From: an uncultured Clostridia bacterium
Lineage (GTDB): Bacteria; Bacillota_A; Clostridia; Christensenellales; Borkfalkiaceae
Length of the DNA stretch: 17,540 nt
Reading direction: 5' to 3'
Assembly: GCA_934292955.1 (NCBI GenBank)
Contig: CAKQXZ010000040.1
Span: 1 to 17,540, forward strand
The first letter of the stretch is position 1; the number at the start of each line of letters is the position of its first letter. A program made the translations under genes and the position numbers. Positions 1-7,454 of the stretch are shown piece after piece. The notes under the pieces are model-generated. The model ran no database searches, was not told the DNA's origin, and saw only the letters and a list, made by a program, of their open reading frames with translations.

Positions 1-107
1 CATTTTACAACGCACGATCCGTTTGCTTGCTGGGCATACTTGCCCACGTCCACGGTGACTTCCCTGCCACCGACTTCAGTCTTGAAGATTTTGTGATTTT
101 CTAACAT
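1..107 (-). CDS. pnp: Polyribonucleotide nucleotidyltransferase, N-terminal fragment
   Basis: Only the first 35 codons lie in the window; the gene runs off the left edge. The visible peptide contains GGREVTVDVGKYAQQANGS, which matches the start of the first RNase PH domain of PNPase. The enzyme is a phosphorolytic 3'-5' exoribonuclease that degrades mRNA and can add 3' tails. The start is fixed by an AAGGAG ribosome-binding site at 117-122, nine bases upstream of the ATG. It lies downstream of rpsO on the same strand, the classical rpsO-pnp order, but a good terminator after rpsO and two small hairpins stand between them. The KH and S1 domains cannot be checked here. Confidence 0.9.
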   Translation of the reverse strand, partial: MLENHKIFKTEVGGREVTVDVGKYAQQANGSCVVK

Positions 108-192
108 TTATTTCTACTCCTTAAATACTTACAACTTTGAATATCTTAAATTTCAGCGTCGGCAAAACTCTTTGATTTTTCAAAATGAAACC

Positions 193-228
193 GCGGATTG
201 AATGCCGCAAAAGCGGATTAAATTCCGC
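193..228 (-). repeat. Tandem near-palindromic 16-mers in the pnp leader
   Basis: Two 16-bp units at 193-208 and 213-228 match at 14 of 16 positions and are separated by four bases. On the minus (transcribed) strand each can fold: GCGGA/TCCGC closes the upstream unit and GCGG/CCGC the downstream one. They lie about 85 bases before the pnp start codon, between the rpsO terminator and pnp. In E. coli a leader hairpin is the RNase III site used for pnp autocontrol; a similar role here is only an analogy. Confidence 0.55.
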
Positions 229-275
229 CCCCTAAAACACGGTAAACGCCGCCGAAAATTTTGCCGTAAATACCG

Positions 276-303
276 AAAAAAGGGAGAGCGTGTTTGCTCC
301 CCC
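276..303 (-). terminator. Intrinsic terminator after rpsO
   Basis: On the minus strand, an 8-bp stem GGGGGAGC/GCTCTCCC (one G-U pair) with a six-base loop is followed directly by six T residues. It lies 14 bases past the rpsO stop codon. It should end most rpsO transcripts, so pnp needs read-through or its own promoter. Confidence 0.85.
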
Positions 304-317
304 GTTTTTTTGCAAGA

Positions 318-572
318 TTATTTTCTGAGATTGAGTTTGCCGATAAGTTCTCTGTATTTGTTGATGTCTTTGGATTTGAGATAATCGAGCAAGCCTTTTC
401 TTTGACCGACCATTTTAAGAAGACCGCGACGGGAATGATTGTCGTTGGGGTTTTCGGCAAGGTGCGCGTTAAGATGATTGATGCGCGCGGTCAGAAGAGC
501 AACCTGTACTTCTGCAGAACCGGTGTCGTTTTCGCTGATCTTGAAATTTTCGATAATTGCTTGTTTGTCCAT
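318..572 (-). CDS. rpsO: Small ribosomal subunit protein uS15
   Basis: This is an 84-residue protein, slightly shorter than the usual 88-89, that binds 16S rRNA early in assembly of the small-subunit platform. The family signature is clear: [16 protein letters not shown] at residues 16-31, HSRRG at about 46-50, and [10 protein letters not shown] at 58-67. I chose the ATG at 572 rather than an in-frame one 36 bases upstream because AGGAG (582-586) stands eight bases before it and the protein then begins MDKQ as in other S15 proteins. It has its own promoter upstream and a terminator directly downstream. S15 often represses its own mRNA through the leader, and a foldable leader is present. Confidence 0.95.
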   Translation of the reverse strand: MDKQAIIENFKISENDTGSAEVQVALLTARINHLNAHLAENPNDNHSRRGLLKMVGQRKGLLDYLKSKDINKYRELIGKLNLRK

Positions 573-604
573 TGTTATTTTCTCCTGAAATAAATTCGCT
601 GTTA

Positions 605-633
605 CCAAAGTCGGACGTCGAGAAATCGTTCCG
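605..633 (-). promoter_or_regulatory. Foldable rpsO leader, possible S15 autoregulatory site
   Basis: Between the predicted transcription start (near 647) and the rpsO ribosome-binding site, the minus strand contains CGGAACG and CGACGTCCG. These can form a six-pair helix with one bulged A and a nine-base loop. S15 proteins of several phyla bind structured leaders of their own mRNA. That this hairpin is such a site is inference. Confidence 0.35.
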
Positions 634-653
634 CCTTGATAAAGTATATCGAT

Positions 654-682
654 ATTTTAACACATGCGTGCGTGAAAGTAAA
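654..682 (-). promoter_or_regulatory. Sigma-A promoter of rpsO
   Basis: Minus strand: -35 TTTACT (677-682), 17-base spacer, -10 TAAAAT (654-659) preceded by TG in the extended -10 position. It lies about 80 bases upstream of the rpsO start codon, in the 168-base gap after hemZ. Confidence 0.7.
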
Positions 683-740
683 ATGATTTTCGCCCTGTTT
701 GGAATATTTGTCGTTCTTCTTTTTTTGCGCCGCTATTTCA

Positions 741-2093
741 TTATTCGAAGAGTTTGCACTTTTTTTCTATGATTTCGTCGATTTTATCTATGTACGTAGG
801 AATATCTTTGGGCGCGCCGTAACGTTCGATGCGCTGCTCTTTACCGAAAATGCGCTTGGATACGGCGTTTGCGCCGCAAGCGATATTCTGCGAAATTTCT
901 TCCATTACGTCGATATTATAAACGCATTCTTTGCCCGGCAGAGCGTAGCCCGTGTTTTCGAGATTGCCCGCCATGTATTTCTGTCTGTACAGATAATACG
1001 GTCTGTAGCCGGCTTCGGTAAGACGTTCGCCCGAATAATCTATCATTTTTGCGACTTCGCCTTCCGGCAACCTTGAGCAGAGTTCTTTTAATTTAGAGCC
1101 TTTTTTAAGACAAAGCGTATGCACCGTAATGTTTTCGGGCGATAACGATATGGCTTTTTCTAAGCTCTGAGAAAAAACTTCGAAAGTTTCGAGCGGCAAA
1201 CCCGCAATCAAATCCATATTTATATCAAAACCGAACTCGCGCGCCAATGCGAATTTTTCAAGAACCTGCGCGCCGTTATGCTTTCTGCCGATAAGCTCTA
1301 AAGTCTGATCGCAGAATGTCTGCGGGTTTACGCATATGCGGGTAACGCCGTACTCTTTCAGAAGAGCGAGATTTTCTTTGGTGATACAGTCGGCTCTGCC
1401 TGCTTCGACCGTATATTCGCAATCGACCTTACCTACCGCGTCGAGAACTTTTTTAAGATTTTCATAGCCGACGGAAACGGGAGTACCGCCGCCGATATAC
1501 ACGCTTCTTAAATTTTTTATAAGACTTTTTGACGCTTCGATTTCTTTACAAAGTGCGGCTATATATTCGTTAACGCGTGTTTTGGGCGTGATTTCCGCCG
1601 AGATGAAAGAGCAATATTGACAGCGCGACGGACACAACGGAATGCCGACGAAAAAGTCAATGTTGTCGTCGCTTTCGATATAAACGGCTTTTTGCGCGGC
1701 GGCAATAGACGACAATATAGAATACTTTTTATCGGAAACGAGCATTTCGTTTTTAAGAAAATTTTCGGAATTATCGCCCTGCGAATAATAAAGTTTTGTA
1801 GGGCGAATGCCGGTAAGCGCACCCCAAGGCAGGTTTTTACCCGTTAAGTTACACAAAAACTTATATAAACTCAATTTTGCATAGCGTTTTACAAGGCGTT
1901 TGCGTTCGAGTTCGCCGTCAAAAACCACTTCGTAGGCGCATTCGCTTTTATTTTCTCCGCAAGTTACGGTATATAAAAATTTGTTATTATCGGCGGAAAA
2001 AGTAAGATTTATTTCGGTTATATCTTCCGAAAAAAATTCGTTGAATACTTCGTTCAACTCACCTTCTAACCTTTCTATGTTTGTTTTTACCAT
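741..2093 (-). CDS. hemZ: HemZ-type coproporphyrinogen dehydrogenase (radical SAM)
   Basis: This 450-residue radical SAM protein is of the HemZ type, linked to oxygen-independent conversion of coproporphyrinogen III in haem synthesis. The 4Fe-4S/SAM motif is CPSRCQYC (Cys154, Cys158, Cys161), and the glycine-rich GGGTP follows at 201-205. The HemZ branch is marked by PWGALTGIRPTK at 89-100, ahead of the cysteine motif; this stretch is absent from HemN proper. The first 80-90 residues form the extra N-terminal domain of this branch. The start ATG follows AAGGAAA. It stands after the MBL hydrolase gene, as in many Clostridia, but here hisS and aspS do not follow; rpsO does. Whether HemZ itself performs the classical HemN reaction is unsettled in the literature I know. 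Confidence 0.88.
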   Translation of the reverse strand: MVKTNIERLEGELNEVFNEFFSEDITEINLTFSADNNKFLYTVTCGENKSECAYEVVFDGELERKRLVKRYAKLSLYKFLCNLTGKNLPWGALTGIRPTKLYYSQGDNSENFLKNEMLVSDKKYSILSSIAAAQKAVYIESDDNIDFFVGIPLCPSRCQYCSFISAEITPKTRVNEYIAALCKEIEASKSLIKNLRSVYIGGGTPVSVGYENLKKVLDAVGKVDCEYTVEAGRADCITKENLALLKEYGVTRICVNPQTFCDQTLELIGRKHNGAQVLEKFALAREFGFDINMDLIAGLPLETFEVFSQSLEKAISLSPENITVHTLCLKKGSKLKELCSRLPEGEVAKMIDYSGERLTEAGYRPYYLYRQKYMAGNLENTGYALPGKECVYNIDVMEEISQNIACGANAVSKRIFGKEQRIERYGAPKDIPTYIDKIDEIIEKKCKLFE

Positions 2094-2135
2094 TTTTATT
2101 TCCTTAAAACGCCGTTTTGCGTTGAGTTAATACGC

Positions 2136-2152
2136 CGATAATCGACTTATAG
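2136..2152 (+). repeat. Dispersed 17-mer, copy A (exact), in the hemZ leader
   Basis: CGATAATCGACTTATAG, the exact inverse complement of CTATAAGTCGATTATCG. It lies in the 130-base gap between the MBL hydrolase and hemZ, 43 bases before the hemZ start. Read on the hemZ strand it gives TGCTATAAG, which resembles an extended -10 box, but no -35 box stands at the proper distance. Confidence 0.9.
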
Positions 2153-2223
2153 CACGACTTTTATGTTATCCTATAATGTTTTTACTTTTTCGCGGGACGT
2201 TTGATTTATCATCTTAAAGCTGC

Positions 2224-2850
2224 TTAAAATAACTGTCTTATAGGATTGAATTCCCGCTCATGCGAAAGAGTTGTATCTTTGCCGTGCCCGCAATGCATAA
2301 TGTAATCGCCGCTTAAAGAAAACAGTTTTTTCGCGCTCGATATAAGTTCGTCGATATCGCTGCCGGGGAGATCGGTTCTGCCGTAAGTTCCGAAAAAGAG
2401 CGTGTCGCCGCTGAACATATCGTTGCCGATTACATAAGTCAGCCCGCCATGAGTATGCCCGGGCGTTTCTATAACCTTGATTTTGAGCCCGAAAAGTTGA
2501 ATATCCCCGCCTATAAGTCGATTATCGACCACAAATGGATTTAGTTTTTCGGCAAAATACCAGTCGAGTTGACCGTCGGATGAAAGCAGAGAGACATCCC
2601 TTTCGCCGAGATAAACGGGCGCGCCCGTTGCCTTTTTGATTTCGGCAACGGATTGTATATGATCGTAGTGCGCGTGAGTTAACAGTATTGCGCCGAGTTT
2701 TTTGTTTTGCCGGTTCAACTCGTCTATAACCACACGGCTATCGCAACCGGGATCGATAACGATTGCCGTATCGCAGTCTTCGTTATAAACGATATAGCGG
2801 TTACATGAATAATCGTGCGTTTTTAGCGGAATGATTTTTGCGTTGCACAT
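2224..2850 (-). CDS. MBL-fold hydrolase, glyoxalase II-like (YqgX type)
   Basis: This is a 208-residue metallo-beta-lactamase-fold hydrolase of the single-domain hydroxyacylglutathione hydrolase-like group. Metal ligands are visible in order: THAHYDH at 58-64 (His59, His61, Asp63, His64), TPGHT at 129-133 (His132), GDTLF at 148-152 (Asp149), GRTDLPG at 157-163 and the last histidine in HCGHG (His189). The true substrate is unknown; Firmicutes relatives may act on bacillithiol or other thioesters. It starts 15 bases after the rel stop codon, with GGGCGG as a weak ribosome-binding site, so it is probably co-transcribed with recJ and rel. Residues 109-113 (DNRLI) are encoded by a copy of the dispersed 17-mer. 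Confidence 0.88.
   Translation of the reverse strand: MCNAKIIPLKTHDYSCNRYIVYNEDCDTAIVIDPGCDSRVVIDELNRQNKKLGAILLTHAHYDHIQSVAEIKKATGAPVYLGERDVSLLSSDGQLDWYFAEKLNPFVVDNRLIGGDIQLFGLKIKVIETPGHTHGGLTYVIGNDMFSGDTLFFGTYGRTDLPGSDIDELISSAKKLFSLSGDYIMHCGHGKDTTLSHEREFNPIRQLF
2511..2527 (-). repeat. Dispersed 17-mer, copy B (exact), inside the MBL hydrolase gene
   Basis: CTATAAGTCGATTATCG on the plus strand. On the coding strand it reads GAT AAT CGA CTT ATA (Asp-Asn-Arg-Leu-Ile, residues 109-113). With its neighbours it forms the 13-bp palindrome GTCGATAATCGAC. It falls where related enzymes have a D-x-x-L-x-x-G-D type loop and appears not to add length. Confidence 0.9.
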
Positions 2851-2865
2851 ATTATAACCGCCCTG

Positions 2866-5010
2866 TTATATAACCGTTCTGAACACGTCGCTTATCGACG
2901 GCTCTTCTTTGAGTTTTTGAATCAACTCGTCGAGATCGCCTTTTTTATTGAGTTTAATCGTCATATCGACTATGGCGCAATGCGCTTTTGTGTCTATTCT
3001 GCCGTTGATCGCCGTGACGAAAAGACCGAGTTTTGTGCAGACGGACGACACGATAGAAAGAAGAGGCGCGTCTTCGTCGGCGGTGATTTTAATACTCGTG
3101 GTATAACTGCCTTCTTTGCCCGACCAGTGCGCTTCGAGTATTCGCGACGGGTCTTCGTTTTTCATATTCGGACAGTCTGCCCTGTGAATGGAAACGCCGC
3201 GCCCGCGGGAAACAAAGCCTACGATATCGTCGCCGGGAACAGGATTACAGCAGCCCGCAAAACGGACGAGCAGACCTTCCATGCCCTTGACCACTACCCC
3301 GTCGCTCGATACTTTGTGCTTATAAATAACGTGTTTGCCTTCGATGGGATTGGTTTCTTCGACGGGAGCCGGCTTGCAGAAATCGATAAGTTTGGGCAGA
3401 ATCTGATTGACGGAAACCGCGCCGCAACCGACAGCCGCGTACATTTCGTCTATACTCGAAAAGGACATTTTAGCCCCGACCGATGCAAAACTGACGGGGT
3501 TTAATAAATTGCCGAGATTGTAGCCTTTGTTTTTGGCTTCGTTTTCGAGCATGGATTTGCCGACTTTAATCTTTTCGTCAGCCATCTGCCGCTTGAAAAA
3601 CGCTTTGATCTTGGCTTTTGCACCGTTGGTTTTGGCAATTTTAAGCCAGTCCCACGAAGGCCCTTTTGAGTTTTTGGACGTAACGATTTCGACAACGTCG
3701 CCCGTGGTCAGCTTGGTGTTGATAGGCACCATTTTGCCGTTGACCTTTGCGCCAACGCACTTATTGCCGACTTCGGTATGAATTCTGTAAGCAAAATCTA
3801 TGGGTGTGGAATCGTTTGCAAGGCTGACGACTTCCCCTTTAGGCGTAAAAACAAGGCATTCGCTGTTGTAAATATCGCCCTTGAGCGACTGAATAAGTTC
3901 GGTGCCGTCTTTCAACCCGCCTTCCCATTCCATAACTTCGCGGATCCAGTCGAGTTTATGGTCGAAAGACGTTTCTTCTTTTTCGGTGTTGTTCTGTTTG
4001 TATTTCCAGTGCGCCGCGATACCGAATTCAGCCGTGCGGTGCATTTCGTAAGTTCTTATCTGTATTTCGAAAATCTGCCCGAAACTCGTAACGACCGTTG
4101 TGTGCAAACTTTGATACATATTGGGCTTGGGCATTGCGATGTAGTCTTTTATTCTGCCCGGGATAGGTTTCCACTTTTTGTGGATTTTACCCAATATTTC
4201 GTAACATTCGTCAACCGTTTCGACAATTACGCGGACGGCTGTAAGGTCGTAAATCTGGTCAAGCGTTTTGCCCTTCTGCATTTTTTTGTAGATCGAATAA
4301 AAATGCTTCGGCCGCCCTACGACTTCGCCTTTGATTTCGGACTCGGCAAGAATGCCTTTGATTTCTTTAACGACCGAGTTTACGAAAATTCTGCGTTCTT
4401 CGAGTTTTGAATGAATGTTTTCGGCAAGATATTCGTAAGCCGCGGGGTCGAGATATTTAAGACACAAATCTTCGAGTTCGCACTTGATTTGCGAAATACC
4501 GAGCCTGCCCGCAAGCGGCGCATAAATTTCGATGGTTTCGTGCGCCATTCTCAGTTGCCGCTCTTTAGACAGGTAATTGAGCGAACGCATATTGTGCAGA
4601 CGGTCGGCAAGCTTTATAATGATAACGCGGATATCTTTTGCCATAGACACGAAAATCTTTTTGAAATTTTCCGCCTGCTCTTCTTCTTTGGATTTGAATT
4701 CGATCTGCTCGAGTTTGGTTACGCCGTTGACGAGCATAAGGATTTCGCCGCCGAATTCTTTTAAGATATCGTCTTCGGTGACGGGCGTGTCTTCTATTAC
4801 GTCATGCAAAAAAGCAGCCGCCACGGACGAATAGTCCATGCCAAGCCCGATAAGAATTTCGGCAACGGCGCAAGGGTGCGTAAAATACTCTTCACCCGAA
4901 GCGCGCTTTTGACCTTTATGCGCTTCGCGGGCAAAATAATACGCCTTTACAACCACTTCGGCTTCTTCTTTTTTATATATATTGGTGATTTTTTCGACTA
5001 ATTCAAGCAT
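2866..5010 (-). CDS. relA: Bifunctional (p)ppGpp synthetase/hydrolase, RelA/SpoT family
   Basis: This 714-residue long Rel protein makes ppGpp/pppGpp from ATP and GDP/GTP under stress and hydrolyses them. The HD hydrolase half is intact, with His45, His69-Asp70 (FLHDVIEDT) and Asp136 (ADRLHN). The synthetase domain has YDLTAVR at 254-260, GRIKDY at 285-290 (the RxKD form of bifunctional Rel rather than the ExDD of RelA), MYQSLHTTV at 298-306 and EIQIRT at 315-320. The TGS domain begins near 386, a CC/zinc-finger-like segment lies at about 583-613 (Cys587, Cys588, Cys613), and an ACT domain covers 638-714. All parts needed for both activities are present. It follows recJ by 21 bases; apt, which often separates them, is missing. 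The ribosome-binding site is GGTGA. Confidence 0.95.
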   Translation of the reverse strand: MLELVEKITNIYKKEEAEVVVKAYYFAREAHKGQKRASGEEYFTHPCAVAEILIGLGMDYSSVAAAFLHDVIEDTPVTEDDILKEFGGEILMLVNGVTKLEQIEFKSKEEEQAENFKKIFVSMAKDIRVIIIKLADRLHNMRSLNYLSKERQLRMAHETIEIYAPLAGRLGISQIKCELEDLCLKYLDPAAYEYLAENIHSKLEERRIFVNSVVKEIKGILAESEIKGEVVGRPKHFYSIYKKMQKGKTLDQIYDLTAVRVIVETVDECYEILGKIHKKWKPIPGRIKDYIAMPKPNMYQSLHTTVVTSFGQIFEIQIRTYEMHRTAEFGIAAHWKYKQNNTEKEETSFDHKLDWIREVMEWEGGLKDGTELIQSLKGDIYNSECLVFTPKGEVVSLANDSTPIDFAYRIHTEVGNKCVGAKVNGKMVPINTKLTTGDVVEIVTSKNSKGPSWDWLKIAKTNGAKAKIKAFFKRQMADEKIKVGKSMLENEAKNKGYNLGNLLNPVSFASVGAKMSFSSIDEMYAAVGCGAVSVNQILPKLIDFCKPAPVEETNPIEGKHVIYKHKVSSDGVVVKGMEGLLVRFAGCCNPVPGDDIVGFVSRGRGVSIHRADCPNMKNEDPSRILEAHWSGKEGSYTTSIKITADEDAPLLSIVSSVCTKLGLFVTAINGRIDTKAHCAIVDMTIKLNKKGDLDELIQKLKEEPSISDVFRTVI

Positions 5011-5031
5011 GCTTTTTCACCGTTTATCGGG

Positions 5032-7338
5032 TTAATTCCGACCGCTTTTTATAAGTTCGGACACCCTGTTATATAATTCGGAACAAGTAAGTTCTTTTCT
5101 GACAGTTTTATCGAGTTGAAGCATTCCCGAAACGAACGAGAAAAATCCGAGTTCGAGAAAGACTTCAAGACAAAACACGATTTGTTCTTTAGATAAATTG
5201 TTTTCGGCAATACCCATTGCAACATCTACGCTGCTTTTGCCGTAAAATCTGTTTAGTTTTAACAGTCTGAATACTTCGGCAAAAATCATTCTGTCGCTTG
5301 ATAATCCCTTTAAGTCATGCGCGGGATTACCCGATACATAATACGGCGTTTCGGCTGTGTTCTTCGCGCACGCAAACATAGGCTTATCGAGATAAACTAC
5401 GGTGTCGAAATCGCGGCTTGAAAAATCATGGAGCGACAGAATAAACGCGCTGCCGTTTTTTCTCGGATCAGGGGTATATAACTGACAGTCAGCAATATCT
5501 ATTCCGTATTTTTTAACCGTTTCGGGGCTTGAGCAAACGTAGAGATTGCTGACGTTTTTATCGTCTTTTTTAGCAAAAAGCCCGTCTATAAGTCGATTAT
5601 CGCATATTTCAACATTTTTTCCGTTATTATACGACAACAGATCGTTCTTAAAACAATCAAGGCTTAGCCGTTCGTTATACGAAAGCGCGTAGTCTATATT
5701 TTTAACGTACCCCTTAAGCGAAACTTTGCCGTTGAATACCGACAGATTGGCTTCGAAAGCGATACGTTTTTTTGCGGGAGCATTAATAAGATCAAGCTTT
5801 TTGTCGCCGTTGAAATAAATAAAATCGAGATATTCGGTTTTGAAAACAATATGCGGCGACCCCGCTTTCAACGGATATGCGTTTATGTTTTCTACGTCGG
5901 CGCAAAAAACGGGTTTACGGTTGCCCGTGCCGTAAGGCTCAAGCAGTTCGAGTTCTTTGGCAAATTCAAGAGAAAACGGTTCTGTTAGGATATCTTCTAC
6001 CGCAATCTTCGGTTCGAACTGTTTTGCCGAATAGTTTTCGTCTAAATAATCGGAAAAAGCCTGCTCGAACAAGGGAATTTTGTCTTTTGCGATGGTTATA
6101 CCGGCCGCCTGAGAATGCCCGCCGAAGTCTATTAAATGGTCTTTACAAGCGGAAACAGCCTGAAAAATGTTGACGCCGTCTATACTTCTGACCGAACCGT
6201 GGTACTTCTCGTCGGTACCGGTGAACAACACGACGGGGCGATTATATTCTTCGACAAGTTTAGCCGCAACTATACCTACTAAGCCGCCGCTCCAGTCTTT
6301 ATCGGCAAGAACGATGCATTTTTTATGTAAACCGCCGTGAATAAGTTTTTCTTTCGCGCTTTTAAGCAGTGAATCGCAACGGTTCTGGCGTTCTACGTTG
6401 TATTCGTTCAATATCTCGCAACGCTCGGAAATTATAAGCGGATCGGTTTCGAGAAGTAACGACAAAGCGCAGTGCGCGTCATCCATACGCCCCGCGGCGT
6501 TTATTCTCGGCGCAACGGTGAACGCAAGACCCGTGGACGATATTTCTTTAAGCCCGCTTTTTTCTATCAACGCGCTAAGCGCGGGATTACCGCCCTTTTT
6601 AATAAGTTTAAGACCTTCGGTTACGATATCTCGGTTTTCATCGAGTAAAACCATGCTGTCCGCAATGGTCGCAAGAGTTACAAGGTCGAGATATTTGTCG
6701 GCTTTTTCGCCGATAAGCGCATATGCGACTTTGTAGGCAACGCCCGCGCCGCATAAATAATCGCAGGGATATTGCTGATCGGAAAGTTTGCAGTTAACTA
6801 CCGTGCATTCTGGAATTTCTTCGGGAATTTCGTGGTGGTCGGTAACGATTACGTCCACGCCGACATCCATAATGAAGTTAACTTCGTCTTTGCAGCTTAT
6901 GCCGCAGTCTACCGTTATAAGCAAATCGGGATAATACTTTTCAAGCACTTTTTCCACAAGTTCATGCGAAAGCCCGTAACCCTGCGAACGTTCGGGAACA
7001 ACGGCGTATACGTCGGTTATGCCGAAATCGTTGAGCGCATTTTTCATAACGGTTGACGCGCACACGCCGTCTGCGTCGTAATCGCCGAAAACGACTACTC
7101 TTTCGCAGTTGTCGCGCGCGGCGGTTATGCGTTCGACCGCGTCGTGCATGCCCGAAAGCAAAAACGGATCGTTAAAATTTTGCTTGCCGGGGTGCAGAAA
7201 ACGATAAACCTTTTCGTTATCGTCTATTCCGCGGGCAAACAGAATTTTTGCCAGATTTTCGGATACGCCGAACGCCGAAGCGATTTTTCTTATAGTATTC
7301 AGTTGTTGTTCGTCCGGTTCACTGCGTAATACGATCAT
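5032..7338 (-). CDS. recJ: Single-stranded-DNA-specific exonuclease RecJ
   Basis: This 768-residue DHH-family 5'-3' single-strand exonuclease acts in recombination and mismatch/base-excision repair. The DHH core shows FGDYDADG at 84-91, DCGIS at about 144-148, TDHH at 166-169, GAGVAYK at 198-204 and NAAGRM at 280-285. The DHHA1 part ends with GGHSQAAG at 406-413, followed by LEPYGTGN at 467-474 of the OB-like domain. About 200 further residues form the extra C-terminal domain seen in Firmicutes RecJ. Residues 580-584 in that poorly conserved domain (DNRLI) are encoded by a copy of the dispersed 17-mer. The start follows AAGGTGA. It lies after secF but behind a terminator, so it probably has its own promoter with rel and the MBL gene downstream. 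Confidence 0.95.
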   Translation of the reverse strand: MIVLRSEPDEQQLNTIRKIASAFGVSENLAKILFARGIDDNEKVYRFLHPGKQNFNDPFLLSGMHDAVERITAARDNCERVVVFGDYDADGVCASTVMKNALNDFGITDVYAVVPERSQGYGLSHELVEKVLEKYYPDLLITVDCGISCKDEVNFIMDVGVDVIVTDHHEIPEEIPECTVVNCKLSDQQYPCDYLCGAGVAYKVAYALIGEKADKYLDLVTLATIADSMVLLDENRDIVTEGLKLIKKGGNPALSALIEKSGLKEISSTGLAFTVAPRINAAGRMDDAHCALSLLLETDPLIISERCEILNEYNVERQNRCDSLLKSAKEKLIHGGLHKKCIVLADKDWSGGLVGIVAAKLVEEYNRPVVLFTGTDEKYHGSVRSIDGVNIFQAVSACKDHLIDFGGHSQAAGITIAKDKIPLFEQAFSDYLDENYSAKQFEPKIAVEDILTEPFSLEFAKELELLEPYGTGNRKPVFCADVENINAYPLKAGSPHIVFKTEYLDFIYFNGDKKLDLINAPAKKRIAFEANLSVFNGKVSLKGYVKNIDYALSYNERLSLDCFKNDLLSYNNGKNVEICDNRLIDGLFAKKDDKNVSNLYVCSSPETVKKYGIDIADCQLYTPDPRKNGSAFILSLHDFSSRDFDTVVYLDKPMFACAKNTAETPYYVSGNPAHDLKGLSSDRMIFAEVFRLLKLNRFYGKSSVDVAMGIAENNLSKEQIVFCLEVFLELGFFSFVSGMLQLDKTVRKELTCSELYNRVSELIKSGRN
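5586..5602 (-). repeat. Dispersed 17-mer, copy C (exact), inside recJ
   Basis: CTATAAGTCGATTATCG on the plus strand; on the coding strand it again reads Asp-Asn-Arg-Leu-Ile, in the same frame and orientation as in the MBL gene. The seven bases after it (GCATATT) and the next T also follow copy E in the sigG terminator, extending the shared unit to 24 bp with one difference. Confidence 0.9.
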
Positions 7339-7364
7339 TTTTTCACCTTCGGTTGCGTTTCGGT

Positions 7365-7395
7365 CGGGCTTAATATCGATTTTAATCTCAGCCCG
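7365..7395 (-). promoter_or_regulatory. Inverted repeat in the recJ leader
   Basis: CGGGCT (7365-7370) and AGCCCG (7390-7395) can close a six-pair stem over a 19-base AT-rich loop between the secF terminator and recJ. It overlaps the only candidate -10 box for recJ, so it could be an operator or a leader hairpin. No test of function is possible from sequence alone. Confidence 0.35.
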
Positions 7396-7407
7396 AATGC
7401 GTTAAAA
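7379..7407 (-). promoter_or_regulatory. Weak candidate promoter for recJ
   Basis: Minus strand: TTTTAA (7402-7407), 17-base spacer, TAAAAT (7379-7384). The -10 box is good (5 of 6) but the -35 box is poor (3 of 6). A promoter is expected here because a terminator separates recJ from secF. Confidence 0.3.
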
Positions 7408-7410
7408 CGT

Positions 7411-7436
7411 AAAACGGGCAGGAATAATCCCGCCCG
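7411..7436 (-). terminator. Intrinsic terminator after secF
   Basis: A nine-pair stem (7415-7423 with 7428-7436, one G-U pair) closes a four-base loop and is followed on the minus strand by TTTT, then a further T run. It lies about 20 bases past the secF stop codon and marks the end of the secDF transcript. Confidence 0.75.
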
Positions 7437-7454
7437 CACGTTCAATCTTTTTAA

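Noticed and set aside
2136..2152. Repeat copy A as the -10 box of hemZ
   Set aside because: TGCTATAAG looks like an extended -10 box, but no -35 sequence lies at 16-18 bases, and the same sequence occurs inside genes where no promoter is needed.
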